Shown here: positions 43,434 to 52,278 of the stretch, piece after piece
How positions within the stretch are numbered: position 1 is the first letter of the stretch
How the letters are laid out: each line of letters opens with the position of its first letter
NCBI GenBank assembly: GCA_934438075.1
Contig: CAKSBF010000002.1
Location: 62,001 to 126,000, forward strand
Length of the DNA: 64,000 nucleotides
Direction of reading: 5' to 3'
From: an uncultured Clostridia bacterium
GTDB lineage: Bacteria; Bacillota; Clostridia; UBA1381; UBA9506
Position numbers and translations under genes: made by a program
The notes under the pieces: model-generated
Told to the model about the DNA's origin: nothing
The model's input: only the letters and a program-made list of their open reading frames with translations
The model's database searches: none

Positions 43434-44255
43434 ATGGATATTTTGGAGATACTGAAGGCTGCGATCATTGGAATTATTCAAGGAATTACAGAATGGCTGC
43501 CCGTAAGCAGTACAGGGCATATGATATTGTTTAACCAACTGCTTCAGCTGAATGTGAGTGAGGATTTTTGGAAACTCTTTGAAGTAATTATTCAGCTAGG
43601 TTCCATATTGGCTGTGGTAGTGTTGTATTTTCATAAGCTAAATCCCTTTTCGCCTCGTAAAACAACAGTAGAAAAGGCAGATACATGGAAAATATGGTTA
43701 AAGGTAATAGTAGGTTCTATTCCCGTTGCTGTTGCAGGAGTGCTGTTAAATGACTACATTCCTGAACATCCCGTCATTATTGCTCTGGCGTTAATTATTT
43801 ATGGTGTTCTGTTTATTGTGATTGAGTCTATGCAAAAAAGACCTAAGGTAAACTCTATTGCAGATATGTCTTTTGCAAAGTCTATGGGAATAGGTGTATT
43901 TCAGGCATTGTCCATTATTCCCGGCACATCGCGCAGCGGTTCAACCATTATGGGCGGCATTATTTTGGGAACCTCTCGTGAAATTGCGGCGGAATATTCC
44001 TTTTTTCTTGCAATTCCTGCTATGGCGGGAGCCAGCCTTTTAAGAATATTCAAATACATAAAGGAATACGGACTAGCTTTCTCGGCAAATGAAATGGGAG
44101 TTTTGATAGTTGGTACATTGGTAGCTTTTATTGTTTCGGTATTTGCCATTAAATTTTTAATGAATTTTATTAAGAAACATAGCTTTAAGCCCTTTGGATG
44201 GTATCGGATTGTTCTGGGATTAATTGTTTTGCTGTATTTCCTGTTTATTCGCTGA
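43434..44255 (+). CDS. uppP: Undecaprenyl-diphosphatase (UppP/BacA)
   Basis: 273 residues from ATG 43434 (GGGGAGAAGG upstream). Integral membrane protein with about eight helices and both catalytic signatures: the first EWLPVSSTGHMIL (E and S residues, about 20-33) and the second PGTSRSGSTI (about 166-175). It dephosphorylates C55-PP to C55-P, recycling the lipid carrier for peptidoglycan; overexpression gives bacitracin resistance in other species. It is separated from trxB by 171 bases that contain no clear promoter or terminator. Confidence 0.96.
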   Translation: MDILEILKAAIIGIIQGITEWLPVSSTGHMILFNQLLQLNVSEDFWKLFEVIIQLGSILAVVVLYFHKLNPFSPRKTTVEKADTWKIWLKVIVGSIPVAVAGVLLNDYIPEHPVIIALALIIYGVLFIVIESMQKRPKVNSIADMSFAKSMGIGVFQALSIIPGTSRSGSTIMGGIILGTSREIAAEYSFFLAIPAMAGASLLRIFKYIKEYGLAFSANEMGVLIVGTLVAFIVSVFAIKFLMNFIKKHSFKPFGWYRIVLGLIVLLYFLFIR

Positions 44256-44420
44256 TTTGTGTGCAAATCGACATAAAATCGTTCGACATATAAAGTGCGG
44301 TTTTGACAAATTACCATGTTTTTTGATTGGGAAAAATGTCAAAATCGCATTTTTTTCTTATTTTCCCGTATATTTTGACGAATTATGGGGTACGAAAATT
44401 CTTTCTTTTTTTACAAAATA

Positions 44421-44429
44421 TGGTATACT
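44421..44429 (+). promoter_or_regulatory. Extended -10 promoter of the parB-like gene
   Basis: TGGTATACT: TG-N-TATACT, with no convincing -35 at 17 bases, 57 bases before the start codon. The 230-base gap before it (44256-44485) contains nothing else recognised. Confidence 0.6.
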
Positions 44430-44485
44430 TGGAATTGGTAAAGATTGGATAATGTAGTATTTGAGAATATTTTGGAGGGAAAATT

Positions 44486-45337
44486 ATGGATTTTATGTCG
44501 CTATTAAAAGAAAACAGAGAACAAATGACAGCTGATAATACAAACAAGGTGATAAATATCCCGATTGATGCTATATTGTCAAACCCTGATTCGCTGCGAC
44601 AGGTTTTTGATGACAGCGAATTATGGCAGCTGAGTTATTCCATTAAAACGTATGGGGTGATGCAGCCTATCATAGTACGCAAGCTTGGATCTGGGGTATA
44701 TGAGTTGGTTGCCGGAGAGCGACGTTTGCGGGCAAGTAAGCTGGCAGGCAAAAAGAATATACCGGCGGTGCTGTTTGAGGCAAGCCATGATGCGGCGATG
44801 ATTATTAATATGGTAGAAAACACTCAACGCAGCAACTTAAATTTTGTAGAAGAGGCAAAGAGCTACGACCATTATATGAAACGTTATGGTTATACAACGA
44901 AAGAACTTGCGGAAAAGCTTGGACGTAATCCGTTTGAGATTGAAAATAAAATACGAATTTTAAAGCTGCCGGGTGATGTAGTAAAAAAGCTTGCCGGACA
45001 TAATTTAACAGAATTTCACGCGAATGCACTTCTAAGACTTGGCGACAAAGAGCTGCAGCGAGAGATGATGGATATTATTATCAGCCGGGGATTTGATGTA
45101 GCGCAAACCGATGCTTTTGTCGATAAACTTTTATCGCGGAAATTACACGAATCGCACGGAATGCAAAAGGTTAATGATGAACGCTTGGTGCCTAATACAT
45201 TGGAGCAGCTAGCCTCTATGCTGAATCGGTCCGGTGTTGCGGCAATAGTAAAGAGCCGTGATTTAAAAAACTGTATACAATATACGTTAAGTGTTTCAAA
45301 ACAAGCGTATAAGGGCGAACAAACATGCATAGAATAG
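44486..45337 (+). CDS. ParB/Noc-like DNA-binding protein, no ParA partner
   Basis: 283 residues. N-domain with the CTP-binding ParB boxes (GVMQPIIVRKLGSGVYELVAGERRLRASKLAG and MVENTQRSNLNFVEEAKSYDHY, about 55-130) and an HTH domain (YTTKELAEKLGRNPFEIENKIRILKLP, about 132-160), then a less conserved C-terminal part. ParB-family CTPases load at parS or, for Noc, at NBS sites. There is no parA, rsmG or mnmG nearby, so it is neither the usual chromosomal parAB pair nor the noc locus; it may be a Noc-like or regulatory paralogue. No parS-type palindrome was seen in the window by eye. Confidence 0.85.
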   Translation: MDFMSLLKENREQMTADNTNKVINIPIDAILSNPDSLRQVFDDSELWQLSYSIKTYGVMQPIIVRKLGSGVYELVAGERRLRASKLAGKKNIPAVLFEASHDAAMIINMVENTQRSNLNFVEEAKSYDHYMKRYGYTTKELAEKLGRNPFEIENKIRILKLPGDVVKKLAGHNLTEFHANALLRLGDKELQREMMDIIISRGFDVAQTDAFVDKLLSRKLHESHGMQKVNDERLVPNTLEQLASMLNRSGVAAIVKSRDLKNCIQYTLSVSKQAYKGEQTCIE

Positions 45338-45387
45338 TATTGAAAAGATTTTTTTGCAAAAAAAGTTAATTTTTTGTTAAAAAATAC

Positions 45388-45416
45388 TTTACAAACACGA
45401 AATATTGTGCTAGAAT
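45388..45416 (+). promoter_or_regulatory. Promoter of rpsO
   Basis: TTTACA (45388-45393) and TAGAAT (45411-45416) at spacing 17; it leaves a leader of about 90 bases (45424-45513) that could fold and carry S15 autoregulation, though no known leader motif was verified. Confidence 0.7.
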
Positions 45417-45513
45417 ATTCTTTGTACCAATGACTGGGTGTTTGGCGTCGCCTCGTTTTGTGACCATACGCTCGGCATCAGGTTTATATTTTATTTTAAG
45501 AGGAGGGTTTCTT

Positions 45514-45777
45514 ATGAGACCGGAAGTAAAACAGGAAATTATTAAAAAGTATGCTATTCATGAAGGCGATACCGGTTCACCGGAGGTTCAGATTGCGCTT
45601 TTAACAGAAAGAATCAATCATTTAAATGAGCATTTGAAGATTTATAAAAAAGACCATCATTCTCGTCGTGGTTTGTTAAAGATGGTTGGTCAAAGAAGAG
45701 GTCTTTTAAATTATCTGACCAAAGTTGATATTGAAAGATATCGTGCAATTATTGAAAAATTAAATCTTAGAAAATAA
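45514..45777 (+). CDS. rpsO: 30S ribosomal protein S15
   Basis: 87 residues from ATG 45514 (AGGAGG 7 bases upstream; upstream in-frame codons do not form part of the protein). The signature GDTGSPEVQIALLTERINHLNEHLKIYKKDHHSRRGLLKMVGQRRGLLNYL spans about 22-75 and matches S15 along its full length. It binds 16S rRNA and organises the platform. Single-gene transcription unit with promoter and terminator; pnp, its neighbour in many bacteria, is absent. Confidence 0.98.
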   Translation: MRPEVKQEIIKKYAIHEGDTGSPEVQIALLTERINHLNEHLKIYKKDHHSRRGLLKMVGQRRGLLNYLTKVDIERYRAIIEKLNLRK

Positions 45778-45798
45778 GCTTTTTGCTTTTTTTACCAC

Positions 45799-45846
45799 AA
45801 AGGTGCCACGTTACTGCCTTGCCGCTGACGTGGTACTTTTTTTGTT
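45799..45846 (+). terminator. Terminator of rpsO
   Basis: GTGCCACGT pairs with ACGTGGTAC around a GCC-rich loop and is followed by seven Ts. Confidence 0.85.
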
Positions 45847-45884
45847 AAAATTTCAAAAAAAAAGTCGTATTTTGTAATTTGCTA

Positions 45885-45913
45885 TTTGCAAATGAGTGAA
45901 AGTGTGGTATACT
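45885..45913 (+). promoter_or_regulatory. Promoter of dnaD
   Basis: TTTGCA (45885-45890) and TATACT (45908-45913) at spacing 17, with an added TG extension (TGGTATACT). Confidence 0.7.
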
Positions 45914-46056
45914 GGTACAGTAAATCGGTTTAGTATGGTGTGGTATTTTCGTCGGATATAGAATGCCGTAAATGTTTACCGGGCTGAAGAGGAAATGTTT
46001 CAGATACTTTAAATGCATTAGATAAGTATTATTTATAAAAAGCAGAGAGGGTTATC

Positions 46057-47037
46057 ATGATTATAAACAAGCCGCAGGAGGAAATGCACGACCAGTGCTT
46101 TTGGGTACCAAACGCAGCAGTGGATAAGCTGATTGGCGAGGGTAGTCCTGTTTATCTTATGATTTATTTATATGCACTGCGGCAATATTGTGCGGGTAAT
46201 ACATCGGTTCACAATTCGCAAATTGCGGAGGTGTTGCATGTAAGTGAAATTGATGTTGTAAATGCTTTTCTATTTTACAGTTCACGCGGGCTTTTAAAAA
46301 TTCATAATTTTACCAGTGTTGATGATATTGATTTTGACATTGAATTTTGTTTTGAGCCTATTAAAACAAGTAAAGTTGAATTCCGTCCGAATTACAAATC
46401 TTCAGAAATCAGCCGTCAGTTGATGGATAATCCCAAGGTAAGTCAGATGTATCATATGGTGGGGCAGCTGCTTGGCAAGGTGCTCAGCACAGCCGATGCG
46501 GAACTTTTATACTCATTGTATGATTATTATGCGCTCCCTGCAGAGGTTATATTGGTCTTGGTTGAGTATTATGTCTCAAAGGGAAAGCGTTCTATGCGCG
46601 CTATTGAAAAAGAAGCGGCAAAATGGGCTTCAAACGGAGTCGATACCGTAGAGAAAGCAAGATGTTATATTAATAAACGGGAAGAGTTTTTAAGTTATGC
46701 TTCACAGGTGCGTCGTATTGTCGGTGTTATGGAAAGACGGCTTACGACCAAGGAATTGGCATATATTAACGCTTGGCAGAATAAATTCAAAATGGGTTTG
46801 GAAATGGTCAGGGCGGCTTTTGAACTGACGGTGGATCAGACCGGAAAGCTGTCCTTTGCGTACATGAACAAAATTTTAGAATCGTGGTCAGAAGAGAATA
46901 TACATAGACTTGAAGACATTAAAAAGAGCACAAAATCAAGTATTAAAAAAGATGGAAAAAAGTCAGATTATGATTTTCAGGAATTGGAAAGAACAGCGTT
47001 CCGAAAGATGATGGGAGGCGAAACAAATGGCGTATGA
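46057..47037 (+). CDS. dnaD: DnaD-domain replication initiation protein
   Basis: 326 residues. N-terminal winged-helix region (LMIYLYALRQYCAGNTSVHNSQIAEVLHVSEIDVVNAFLFY, about 28-80) and two DnaB_2/DnaD-like C-terminal domains: one about 128-205 (LLYSLYDYYALPAEVILVLVEYYVSKGKRSMRAIEKEAAKWA) and a second about 220-285 (YINAWQNKFKMGLEMVRAAFELT, FAYMNKILESW, which includes the YxxxIxxxW-type motif). DnaD takes part in primosome assembly at oriC and restart sites. It overlaps the helicase-loader gene by 11 bp, so the two are made together. Confidence 0.88.
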   Translation: MIINKPQEEMHDQCFWVPNAAVDKLIGEGSPVYLMIYLYALRQYCAGNTSVHNSQIAEVLHVSEIDVVNAFLFYSSRGLLKIHNFTSVDDIDFDIEFCFEPIKTSKVEFRPNYKSSEISRQLMDNPKVSQMYHMVGQLLGKVLSTADAELLYSLYDYYALPAEVILVLVEYYVSKGKRSMRAIEKEAAKWASNGVDTVEKARCYINKREEFLSYASQVRRIVGVMERRLTTKELAYINAWQNKFKMGLEMVRAAFELTVDQTGKLSFAYMNKILESWSEENIHRLEDIKKSTKSSIKKDGKKSDYDFQELERTAFRKMMGGETNGV

Positions 47038-48025
47038 TAAAGAACTCTATCGTCAGGTGGCGTTGGAATATGAAGATATTCGCAGACATGATAGGCAAGA
47101 CCTGGAGGAACGCAGACAAAATGTGTTTTCTGCTGTTCCGGAATTAGAAAAGATTGAGGATGAAATTCGAGGCGCAGGTCTTAAAATTGTAAAGCTGGCA
47201 ATCTCCGGCGGTGGTAATTTATCTTCGCACATTGCAGCACTGCGTGAACGCCAAAAATCACTTTTGATTCAACGTAAAGCGATGCTTCTGGAACACGGCT
47301 TTGCAGAAGATGAGCTTTCCATGCGTTATCTGTGCGATAAATGTGAGGATACGGGTGTGTTTCATGACAAGAACTGTGAATGTTTTAAAAGAAGGTTAAT
47401 CATCAAGGCGTTTGAACATTCAAATCTGTCACTTCAATTGCGTGATCAAAGCTTTAAAACCATTAATATGGAGTTATATTCCCGAGCGGTGGACGGGCGT
47501 TTTGGTGTGTCGCCGTATGATGCAATGGTAAATATTGTAGGGACGTGCAGACACTTTGTGCAGCATTTTGATACAGAAAATAAGAATCTCTTGTTTTGGG
47601 GCGAACCCGGCCTGGGCAAAACTTTTTTGTCCACTTGTGTTGCAAAGGAGTTAATTAAAAGCGGTCATTCTGTAATTTATGAGACGGCATATAAAATTTT
47701 TTCTATGTTGGAGGATTTTAAATTCCGACGTACGGAGGATATTGAAAAACTACGCGGTCAAACACAAAAACTTTACGAGTGTGATTTATTGATTTTGGAT
47801 GATCTTGGAGCGGAGTTTTCAACTAATTATACTAACGCGGCATTGTTTGATATTTTAAATACCAGATTAATTGCTAATAAAAAGACAATTATTAATACCA
47901 ACTTGAATTTGGAAGAGCTGGCCAAAAAATATTCAGACCGTGTATTTTCGCGTATTATCGGACATTATCAGGCTTTGCAGTTTATCGGTAAGGATATCCG
48001 GTTACAAAAATCAGTCAATCAATAA
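47027..48025 (+). CDS. dnaI: DnaI/DnaC-type helicase loader
   Basis: 332 residues. An N-terminal coiled-coil (about 1-95), a zinc-binding segment CDKCEDTGVFHDKNCECFKRR (about 104-125), and a AAA+ ATPase with Walker A WGEPGLGKTFL (about 190), Walker B LLILDDLGAEFS and a sensor-type INTNLNLEELAKKYSDRVFSRI. It opens and loads the replicative helicase onto DNA; in Firmicutes it works with DnaD and DnaB. GGGAGG and ATG lie inside dnaD. Confidence 0.9.
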   Translation: MAYDKELYRQVALEYEDIRRHDRQDLEERRQNVFSAVPELEKIEDEIRGAGLKIVKLAISGGGNLSSHIAALRERQKSLLIQRKAMLLEHGFAEDELSMRYLCDKCEDTGVFHDKNCECFKRRLIIKAFEHSNLSLQLRDQSFKTINMELYSRAVDGRFGVSPYDAMVNIVGTCRHFVQHFDTENKNLLFWGEPGLGKTFLSTCVAKELIKSGHSVIYETAYKIFSMLEDFKFRRTEDIEKLRGQTQKLYECDLLILDDLGAEFSTNYTNAALFDILNTRLIANKKTIINTNLNLEELAKKYSDRVFSRIIGHYQALQFIGKDIRLQKSVNQ

Positions 48026-48055
48026 TTTGTTTATTTTTTAATAAGGAGAATGGTC

Positions 48056-48715
48056 ATGAATCGTATGGAAATCATTGAACAGCACAAGCAAAACGGCGTT
48101 TCCTTTGTTGATGAATCAAACGCGTATATTGACGAGACGGTTCGTATCGGCAGCGGTACGGTTATTGAGCCGAACGTGTGCCTAAAGGGAAAAACAGAAA
48201 TTGGCGAGAACTGTGTAATCGGTTTCGGAAGCCAGCTTACAGATGCAAAAATTGCGGACGGTGTTAAGATTAATCATTCTGTTATTACAGAAAGTTATGT
48301 CGATTCGGGAACAAACGTTGGTCCGTTTGCGTATATTCGTCCAAATTGTCACGTTGGGAAGAATGTAAAAGTCGGCGATTTTGTGGAATTGAAAAACTCT
48401 AACATTGGAGATGGCACGAAAATTGCACATCTTACCTATATTGGTGATGCTGATGTGGGAAAAAATATTAATTTCGGCTGCGGTACCGTTATTGTAAATT
48501 ATGACGGAAAAAATAAGTTCCGCACAGTCATTGAGGACAATGCTTTCATCGGCTGCAATTCTAATTTGGTGGCTCCTGTTACGGTAGGACAAGGTGCTTT
48601 TACAGCGGCAGGTTCAACTATTACTGAGGACGTTCCGGAGGATGCACTTGCAATTGCAAGAGCGCGTCAGGTAATAAAAACGGGGTGGAAACGCCCGCAA
48701 AAGATTGAAAAATAA
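48056..48715 (+). CDS. Stand-alone GlmU-type acetyltransferase domain
   Basis: 219 residues from ATG 48056 (AAGGAG 7 bases upstream). It is only the left-handed beta-helix half of GlmU: hexapeptide repeats throughout, and the acetyltransferase residues are retained (R in YIRPNCHV, K in VELKNSNIG, H in AHLTYIGDA, N in NYDGKNKF, and the C-terminal VTVGQGAFTAAGSTITEDVPEDALAIARARQV). The N-terminal uridylyltransferase half (LAAGKGTRM motif) is absent, yet there is a proper start, so this is not an obvious relic. It probably makes N-acetylglucosamine-1-phosphate, the pyrophosphorylase being encoded elsewhere. It precedes prs, as glmU does in Firmicutes. Confidence 0.85.
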   Translation: MNRMEIIEQHKQNGVSFVDESNAYIDETVRIGSGTVIEPNVCLKGKTEIGENCVIGFGSQLTDAKIADGVKINHSVITESYVDSGTNVGPFAYIRPNCHVGKNVKVGDFVELKNSNIGDGTKIAHLTYIGDADVGKNINFGCGTVIVNYDGKNKFRTVIEDNAFIGCNSNLVAPVTVGQGAFTAAGSTITEDVPEDALAIARARQVIKTGWKRPQKIEK

Positions 48716-48759
48716 TTTTTAAAATTATAAAGAAAATAAATAAGGGAGAGATTTAACAA

Positions 48760-49716
48760 ATGATTAGTCACGGAAAAGACGTCAAAATTTTCAGCTGCAA
48801 TTCCCATCCGAAACTGGCGCAGGAAATTGCGGAGCAATTAGGTGTGCAGGTGGGAAATGCGAATGTTTGCATGTTTTCTGATGGGGAAATTTCTGTCAAT
48901 ATTTATGAGACGGTCAGAGGTTCTGATGTATTTATTGTTCAGTCCACCTGCAATCCGGTAAATGATAATTTAATGGAACTTTTGATTATGGTAGATGCTT
49001 TTAAGCGCGCATCTGCAGGCAGAATAACGGCGGTTATGCCTTATTTCGGATATGCACGTCAGGACAGAAAATCGAAGGCGCGAGATCCGATCTCGGCAAA
49101 ACTGGTTGCAAATCTGATTACCGCTGCAGGTGCAGATCGAGTATTAACTATGGATTTGCACGCTTCTCAGATTCAGGGATTTTTTGATATTCCCCTCGAC
49201 CACTTGTTGGGTGGAACAACACTGGCATCATATTATGCGGATAAGTTTGACGGAAAAACAGACAATCTTGTTGTTGTTTCTCCTGACCTTGGAAGCGTTA
49301 CGAGAGCAAGAACTTTTGCTTCACGTTTGAATGTACCGATTGCCATTATTGATAAGCGCCGTCCGAAACCAAACGTTGCTGAAGTAATGAATATTATTGG
49401 TGATATCAAAGGAAAGGATGTCATTTTGGTTGATGACATGATTGATACTGCCGGAACTATTACACATGGCGCTGCTGCGTTGAAAGAACGAGGCGCTAAT
49501 CATGTATATGCATGCTGCACACATGGTGTTTTGTCCGGTCCTGCAATTGAAAGAATTGAAAATAGCCCCATTTCTGAGCTGGTTATTTTGGATACGATTC
49601 CGTTGCCGGAAGATAAAAAGCTTGAAAAAATTAAAATTTTATCGGTTGCTCCGATTTTTGCAGAGGCAATTAAGAGAATTTATGGCGATGTTTCTGTCAG
49701 TGAAATGTTTGACTAA
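48760..49716 (+). CDS. prs: Ribose-phosphate pyrophosphokinase
   Basis: 318 residues, family length. ATP-binding FSDGEISVNIYETVRGSDVFIVQST, RQDRKSKARDPISAKLVANLI, the metal/ribose-5-phosphate region DLHASQIQGFFDIPLDHL, and the PRPP loop DVILVDDMIDTAGTI are all intact. It makes PRPP for nucleotides, histidine and tryptophan, and it feeds pyrE seen at 36.4 kb. It sits 44 bases after the GlmU-type gene with GGGAGAG upstream and a terminator downstream. Confidence 0.97.
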   Translation: MISHGKDVKIFSCNSHPKLAQEIAEQLGVQVGNANVCMFSDGEISVNIYETVRGSDVFIVQSTCNPVNDNLMELLIMVDAFKRASAGRITAVMPYFGYARQDRKSKARDPISAKLVANLITAAGADRVLTMDLHASQIQGFFDIPLDHLLGGTTLASYYADKFDGKTDNLVVVSPDLGSVTRARTFASRLNVPIAIIDKRRPKPNVAEVMNIIGDIKGKDVILVDDMIDTAGTITHGAAALKERGANHVYACCTHGVLSGPAIERIENSPISELVILDTIPLPEDKKLEKIKILSVAPIFAEAIKRIYGDVSVSEMFD

Positions 49717-49749
49717 TATTTTGTATTGATGTTTTATAAATAATATTGA

Positions 49750-49780
49750 GAGACTGTGGCGCATGCTATAGTCTCTTTTT
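49750..49780 (+). terminator. Terminator of prs
   Basis: GAGACT (49750-49755) pairs with AGTCTC (49770-49775), followed by five Ts. Confidence 0.75.
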
Positions 49781-49824
49781 ATGTTATTTCTGTTACATGC
49801 TTTGCTGAATGATGAAATACTTTA

Positions 49825-49852
49825 TTGATATTTTCCTAAATAGTGTTATAAT
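49825..49852 (+). promoter_or_regulatory. Promoter of the AT-rich orphan
   Basis: TTGATA (49825-49830) and TATAAT (49847-49852) at spacing 16, with a leader of about 85 bases. Confidence 0.65.
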
Positions 49853-49944
49853 AAACACAAGATGTAATTTTTTTGTTTTAATCGAAATTTTTTATTTGCG
49901 ATGAGCATATAAAGAATGTTGAATAGTGCTGAAAGGAGAAATAT

Positions 49945-50445
49945 ATGGACAACGCTGTTAAATTAGTATTAGAAACAGAAAATACTTTAATAGAATTTGA
50001 AGTTATCGGCTATAAAACAAAATTAACATATTGCGATACAGAAAATAAGGTTGACTATTTGACAAAAACAAATAAATTAGAATGTCATTATTATTTTAAT
50101 AGTGAAGGTATAGGATGGGGTTCTGTCAGCGATGTATATGTAACAGCAAAAGATTTGGAATTATTAGCAAAAGGACTTTCTCAAATATTAATAGATAAAA
50201 CAAAGAAACTACATTTTGAAACAGAAAAAAGATTGTTTATAGTTGACGTTGTTTCAACTGATGAAAAATACAATTTTTGCTTCAAAATCATTGATGGACT
50301 TGAGGGTGTTTGGGTGGAAACATTTTTTAATAATTTAGATGAAGAGCAGTTTAAAAAATATATAATTCTTTTTTTAGAGTGGTCAAGAAGATATCCTGTT
50401 CTTACGGAAAAACAACTTTTAAATGTTGAAAAAGTTTGTTGGTAA
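49945..50445 (+). CDS. AT-rich orphan, possibly immunity-like protein
   Basis: 166 residues, soluble, no signal peptide. AAAGGAG precedes the ATG. The gene is markedly richer in A/T (codons AAA, ATA, TTA, GAA) than its neighbours, which points to horizontal acquisition. The fold is predicted alternating beta strands with late helices (TENTLIEFEVIGYK, IGWGSVSDVYVTAKDLELLAKGLSQIL, LHFETEKRLFIVDVVSTDEKYNFCFKI, DEEQFKKYIILFLEWSRRY). That arrangement is reminiscent of WapI-like immunity proteins of contact or polymorphic toxins, a weak resemblance made from memory. No toxin gene is next to it, and the 257 bases that follow (50446-50702) contain nothing recognised. Confidence 0.6.
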   Translation: MDNAVKLVLETENTLIEFEVIGYKTKLTYCDTENKVDYLTKTNKLECHYYFNSEGIGWGSVSDVYVTAKDLELLAKGLSQILIDKTKKLHFETEKRLFIVDVVSTDEKYNFCFKIIDGLEGVWVETFFNNLDEEQFKKYIILFLEWSRRYPVLTEKQLLNVEKVCW

Positions 50446-50702
50446 GTGATTAATCTTTTTGTTCCTGACTTGACACGAACCACCGTCTAAAAAGACTGGC
50501 ATCCAGATTATACAGCCTTTATAGAATAGCTATCGTTATGCTGTTAAAACGATAAATGAAAAAAGACCGACTGATGTTTTGTAAATTGTTATGGTAAAGA
50601 TTGCACTTTGACATAAGATAATATTTGGAATATTGCGAATGATATCGGCAATACTGTTACTAGATGAAATTTTTGATTTTACAAAATAAAGGAGAGTCAG
50701 TA

Positions 50703-52193
50703 ATGATAAAACGATATCGGTTTTTAACAGCTGCGGTGACTTTTATGCTTATATGCAGTACCTTGAGTGCATGCTCCGGCAACAATGCAACGCAGGAGAA
50801 AAAGGAAACTTTGTACTTGTTTAATTCTAAAGGTGAAAATGCGGAACAATTTAAAAAAATGTGTGAAGATTTTACGGCGGAGACAGGTATCCCGACAAGC
50901 CCGTTTTCTGTTGGGTCAGGACAGGATGCCAACGAGCCGCTTCGCACGCAAATGAATTCTAAAAATCCTCCTGCTGTTTTCTCCATGCAGGGCCTGAAAG
51001 AATTGCCTGAGTGGAAGCAGAGCGGACGGGCACTTGATTTAACAACGGTGGACGATGCAGATTTTAAGGCAATTGTTGATTCTATTCCCGATTCCATGAA
51101 GCTTTCGCCGGACGGCAAAGCAAGCTATGGCATTCCGTTTAACGTGGAAGGTTATGGTTATATGGTTGATACTCAGATGCTCTCTGACTTGTTTGGTACA
51201 GATAGCACGGAAGCAATAAAAAAAGACTTAAAAATGTGCTCCTATGATGATTTTGCTGCCTTTTGCAGGGGGGTAGATGAATATATAGCTTCACCGTCTG
51301 CCGCAACTGTAAACTTAAACGGTCATCCCTATACCCTTCAAGCACAAAAGACCGGAAGGGCAAGCAAACTAAACGGAATTTTTGCTTTTGCCGGTTCTGA
51401 GAAATGGACTTATGGCGATCATTTAATTAACATTGCCATTAATGCAGTCTTTCCGGACGCCCGTTCCGCAGAGAGTGCATCTGATGATGAATTGAATCAA
51501 TTGAGAACGCCGTTTGTTGCGTATGCAAAGGGTTTGGAATTTGTTTCGGAGCATGTCGGCGGTTTAAAAGGGCATGCAAGCCGTGGTGCTGACTTAATTA
51601 ATCAGGCAAATTTTGGATATGACCAATCCATTCAGATGTATGCGGACGGAAATGCACTGTTTTTGCAGCAGGGAAACTGGGCTGCGGCGAATATAGAAAA
51701 GGTGGATGCTGAAGTACTGAAGCGATCATTTTTTATACCAATTAAACTTCCTTTTACCGAAAGCATGCTGAAGGTGGAGAAGAGTATAGAAGAGATGAAC
51801 GCATCTATTCCGGTTTACGTTCCGAACTATTACGCAATTAATGCAAAGGCCTCTGAGACTGCTCAAAAAGAGGCGATAGAATTTTTAACATGGATGCAAA
51901 AACCGGAAAATGTTCAGAAATATATTATTGACTCTTTCGAAGCAGTTCCCTTTAATGCGGATGAGAGTATGAAAATCGACAATTCGCTGTCCCTTTCTAT
52001 TTTGGAATATATGGGTGATGGCAATACACTTTCGGCTCCGTATCATGGAGCGCCGAATACTTGGTCAAGTGAGGTTGTCGGTAAGGAACTAATGGAGAAG
52101 TATTTAACAAAGGAACAATGGACAGAAGCAGATTATGAATCAATTGCTGATTTTGCAATTGAGAAATGGAAGCAAATGAAGAACAACGGCTAA
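50703..52193 (+). CDS. Sugar ABC transporter substrate-binding lipoprotein
   Basis: 496 residues from ATG 50703 (AAAGGAG upstream). Lipoprotein signal with lipobox LSAC at about residue 23, then a family-1 solute-binding protein fold (LYLFNSKGENAEQFKKMCEDF, GIPFNVEGYGYMVDTQ, NALFLQQGNWAAANIE, VPNYYAINAKASETAQKEAIEFLTWM). It captures extracellular maltodextrin-type oligosaccharides, judging by the downstream malQ and glgP; the sequence alone only says sugar. First gene of a five-gene operon with a hairpin before the permeases, allowing it to be made in excess. Confidence 0.9.
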   Translation: MIKRYRFLTAAVTFMLICSTLSACSGNNATQEKKETLYLFNSKGENAEQFKKMCEDFTAETGIPTSPFSVGSGQDANEPLRTQMNSKNPPAVFSMQGLKELPEWKQSGRALDLTTVDDADFKAIVDSIPDSMKLSPDGKASYGIPFNVEGYGYMVDTQMLSDLFGTDSTEAIKKDLKMCSYDDFAAFCRGVDEYIASPSAATVNLNGHPYTLQAQKTGRASKLNGIFAFAGSEKWTYGDHLINIAINAVFPDARSAESASDDELNQLRTPFVAYAKGLEFVSEHVGGLKGHASRGADLINQANFGYDQSIQMYADGNALFLQQGNWAAANIEKVDAEVLKRSFFIPIKLPFTESMLKVEKSIEEMNASIPVYVPNYYAINAKASETAQKEAIEFLTWMQKPENVQKYIIDSFEAVPFNADESMKIDNSLSLSILEYMGDGNTLSAPYHGAPNTWSSEVVGKELMEKYLTKEQWTEADYESIADFAIEKWKQMKNNG

Positions 52194-52200
52194 ATACACA

Positions 52201-52245
52201 AAAGGAGCGTCCGTGGTCTGCCCATGCGGCTGCGGGCGCCCTTTT
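52201..52245 (+). terminator. Intra-operon hairpin, likely attenuator
   Basis: AAAGGAGCGTCCG (52201-52213) pairs with CGGGCGCCCTTTT (52233-52245), 12 of 13 positions, with a T-run in the right arm. Partial termination would raise binding protein over permeases. Confidence 0.7.
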
Positions 52246-52278
52246 CGTAAAACATCCGAAACAAGGGAGGAAATGCAA

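Noticed and set aside
44256..44485. A cis-regulatory RNA before the parB-like gene
   Set aside because: AT-rich sequence without a convincing stem series; only the extended -10 is supported.
48056..48715. Truncated glmU as a pseudogene
   Set aside because: It has its own ribosome binding site and ATG, intact catalytic residues, and no relic of the missing half upstream.
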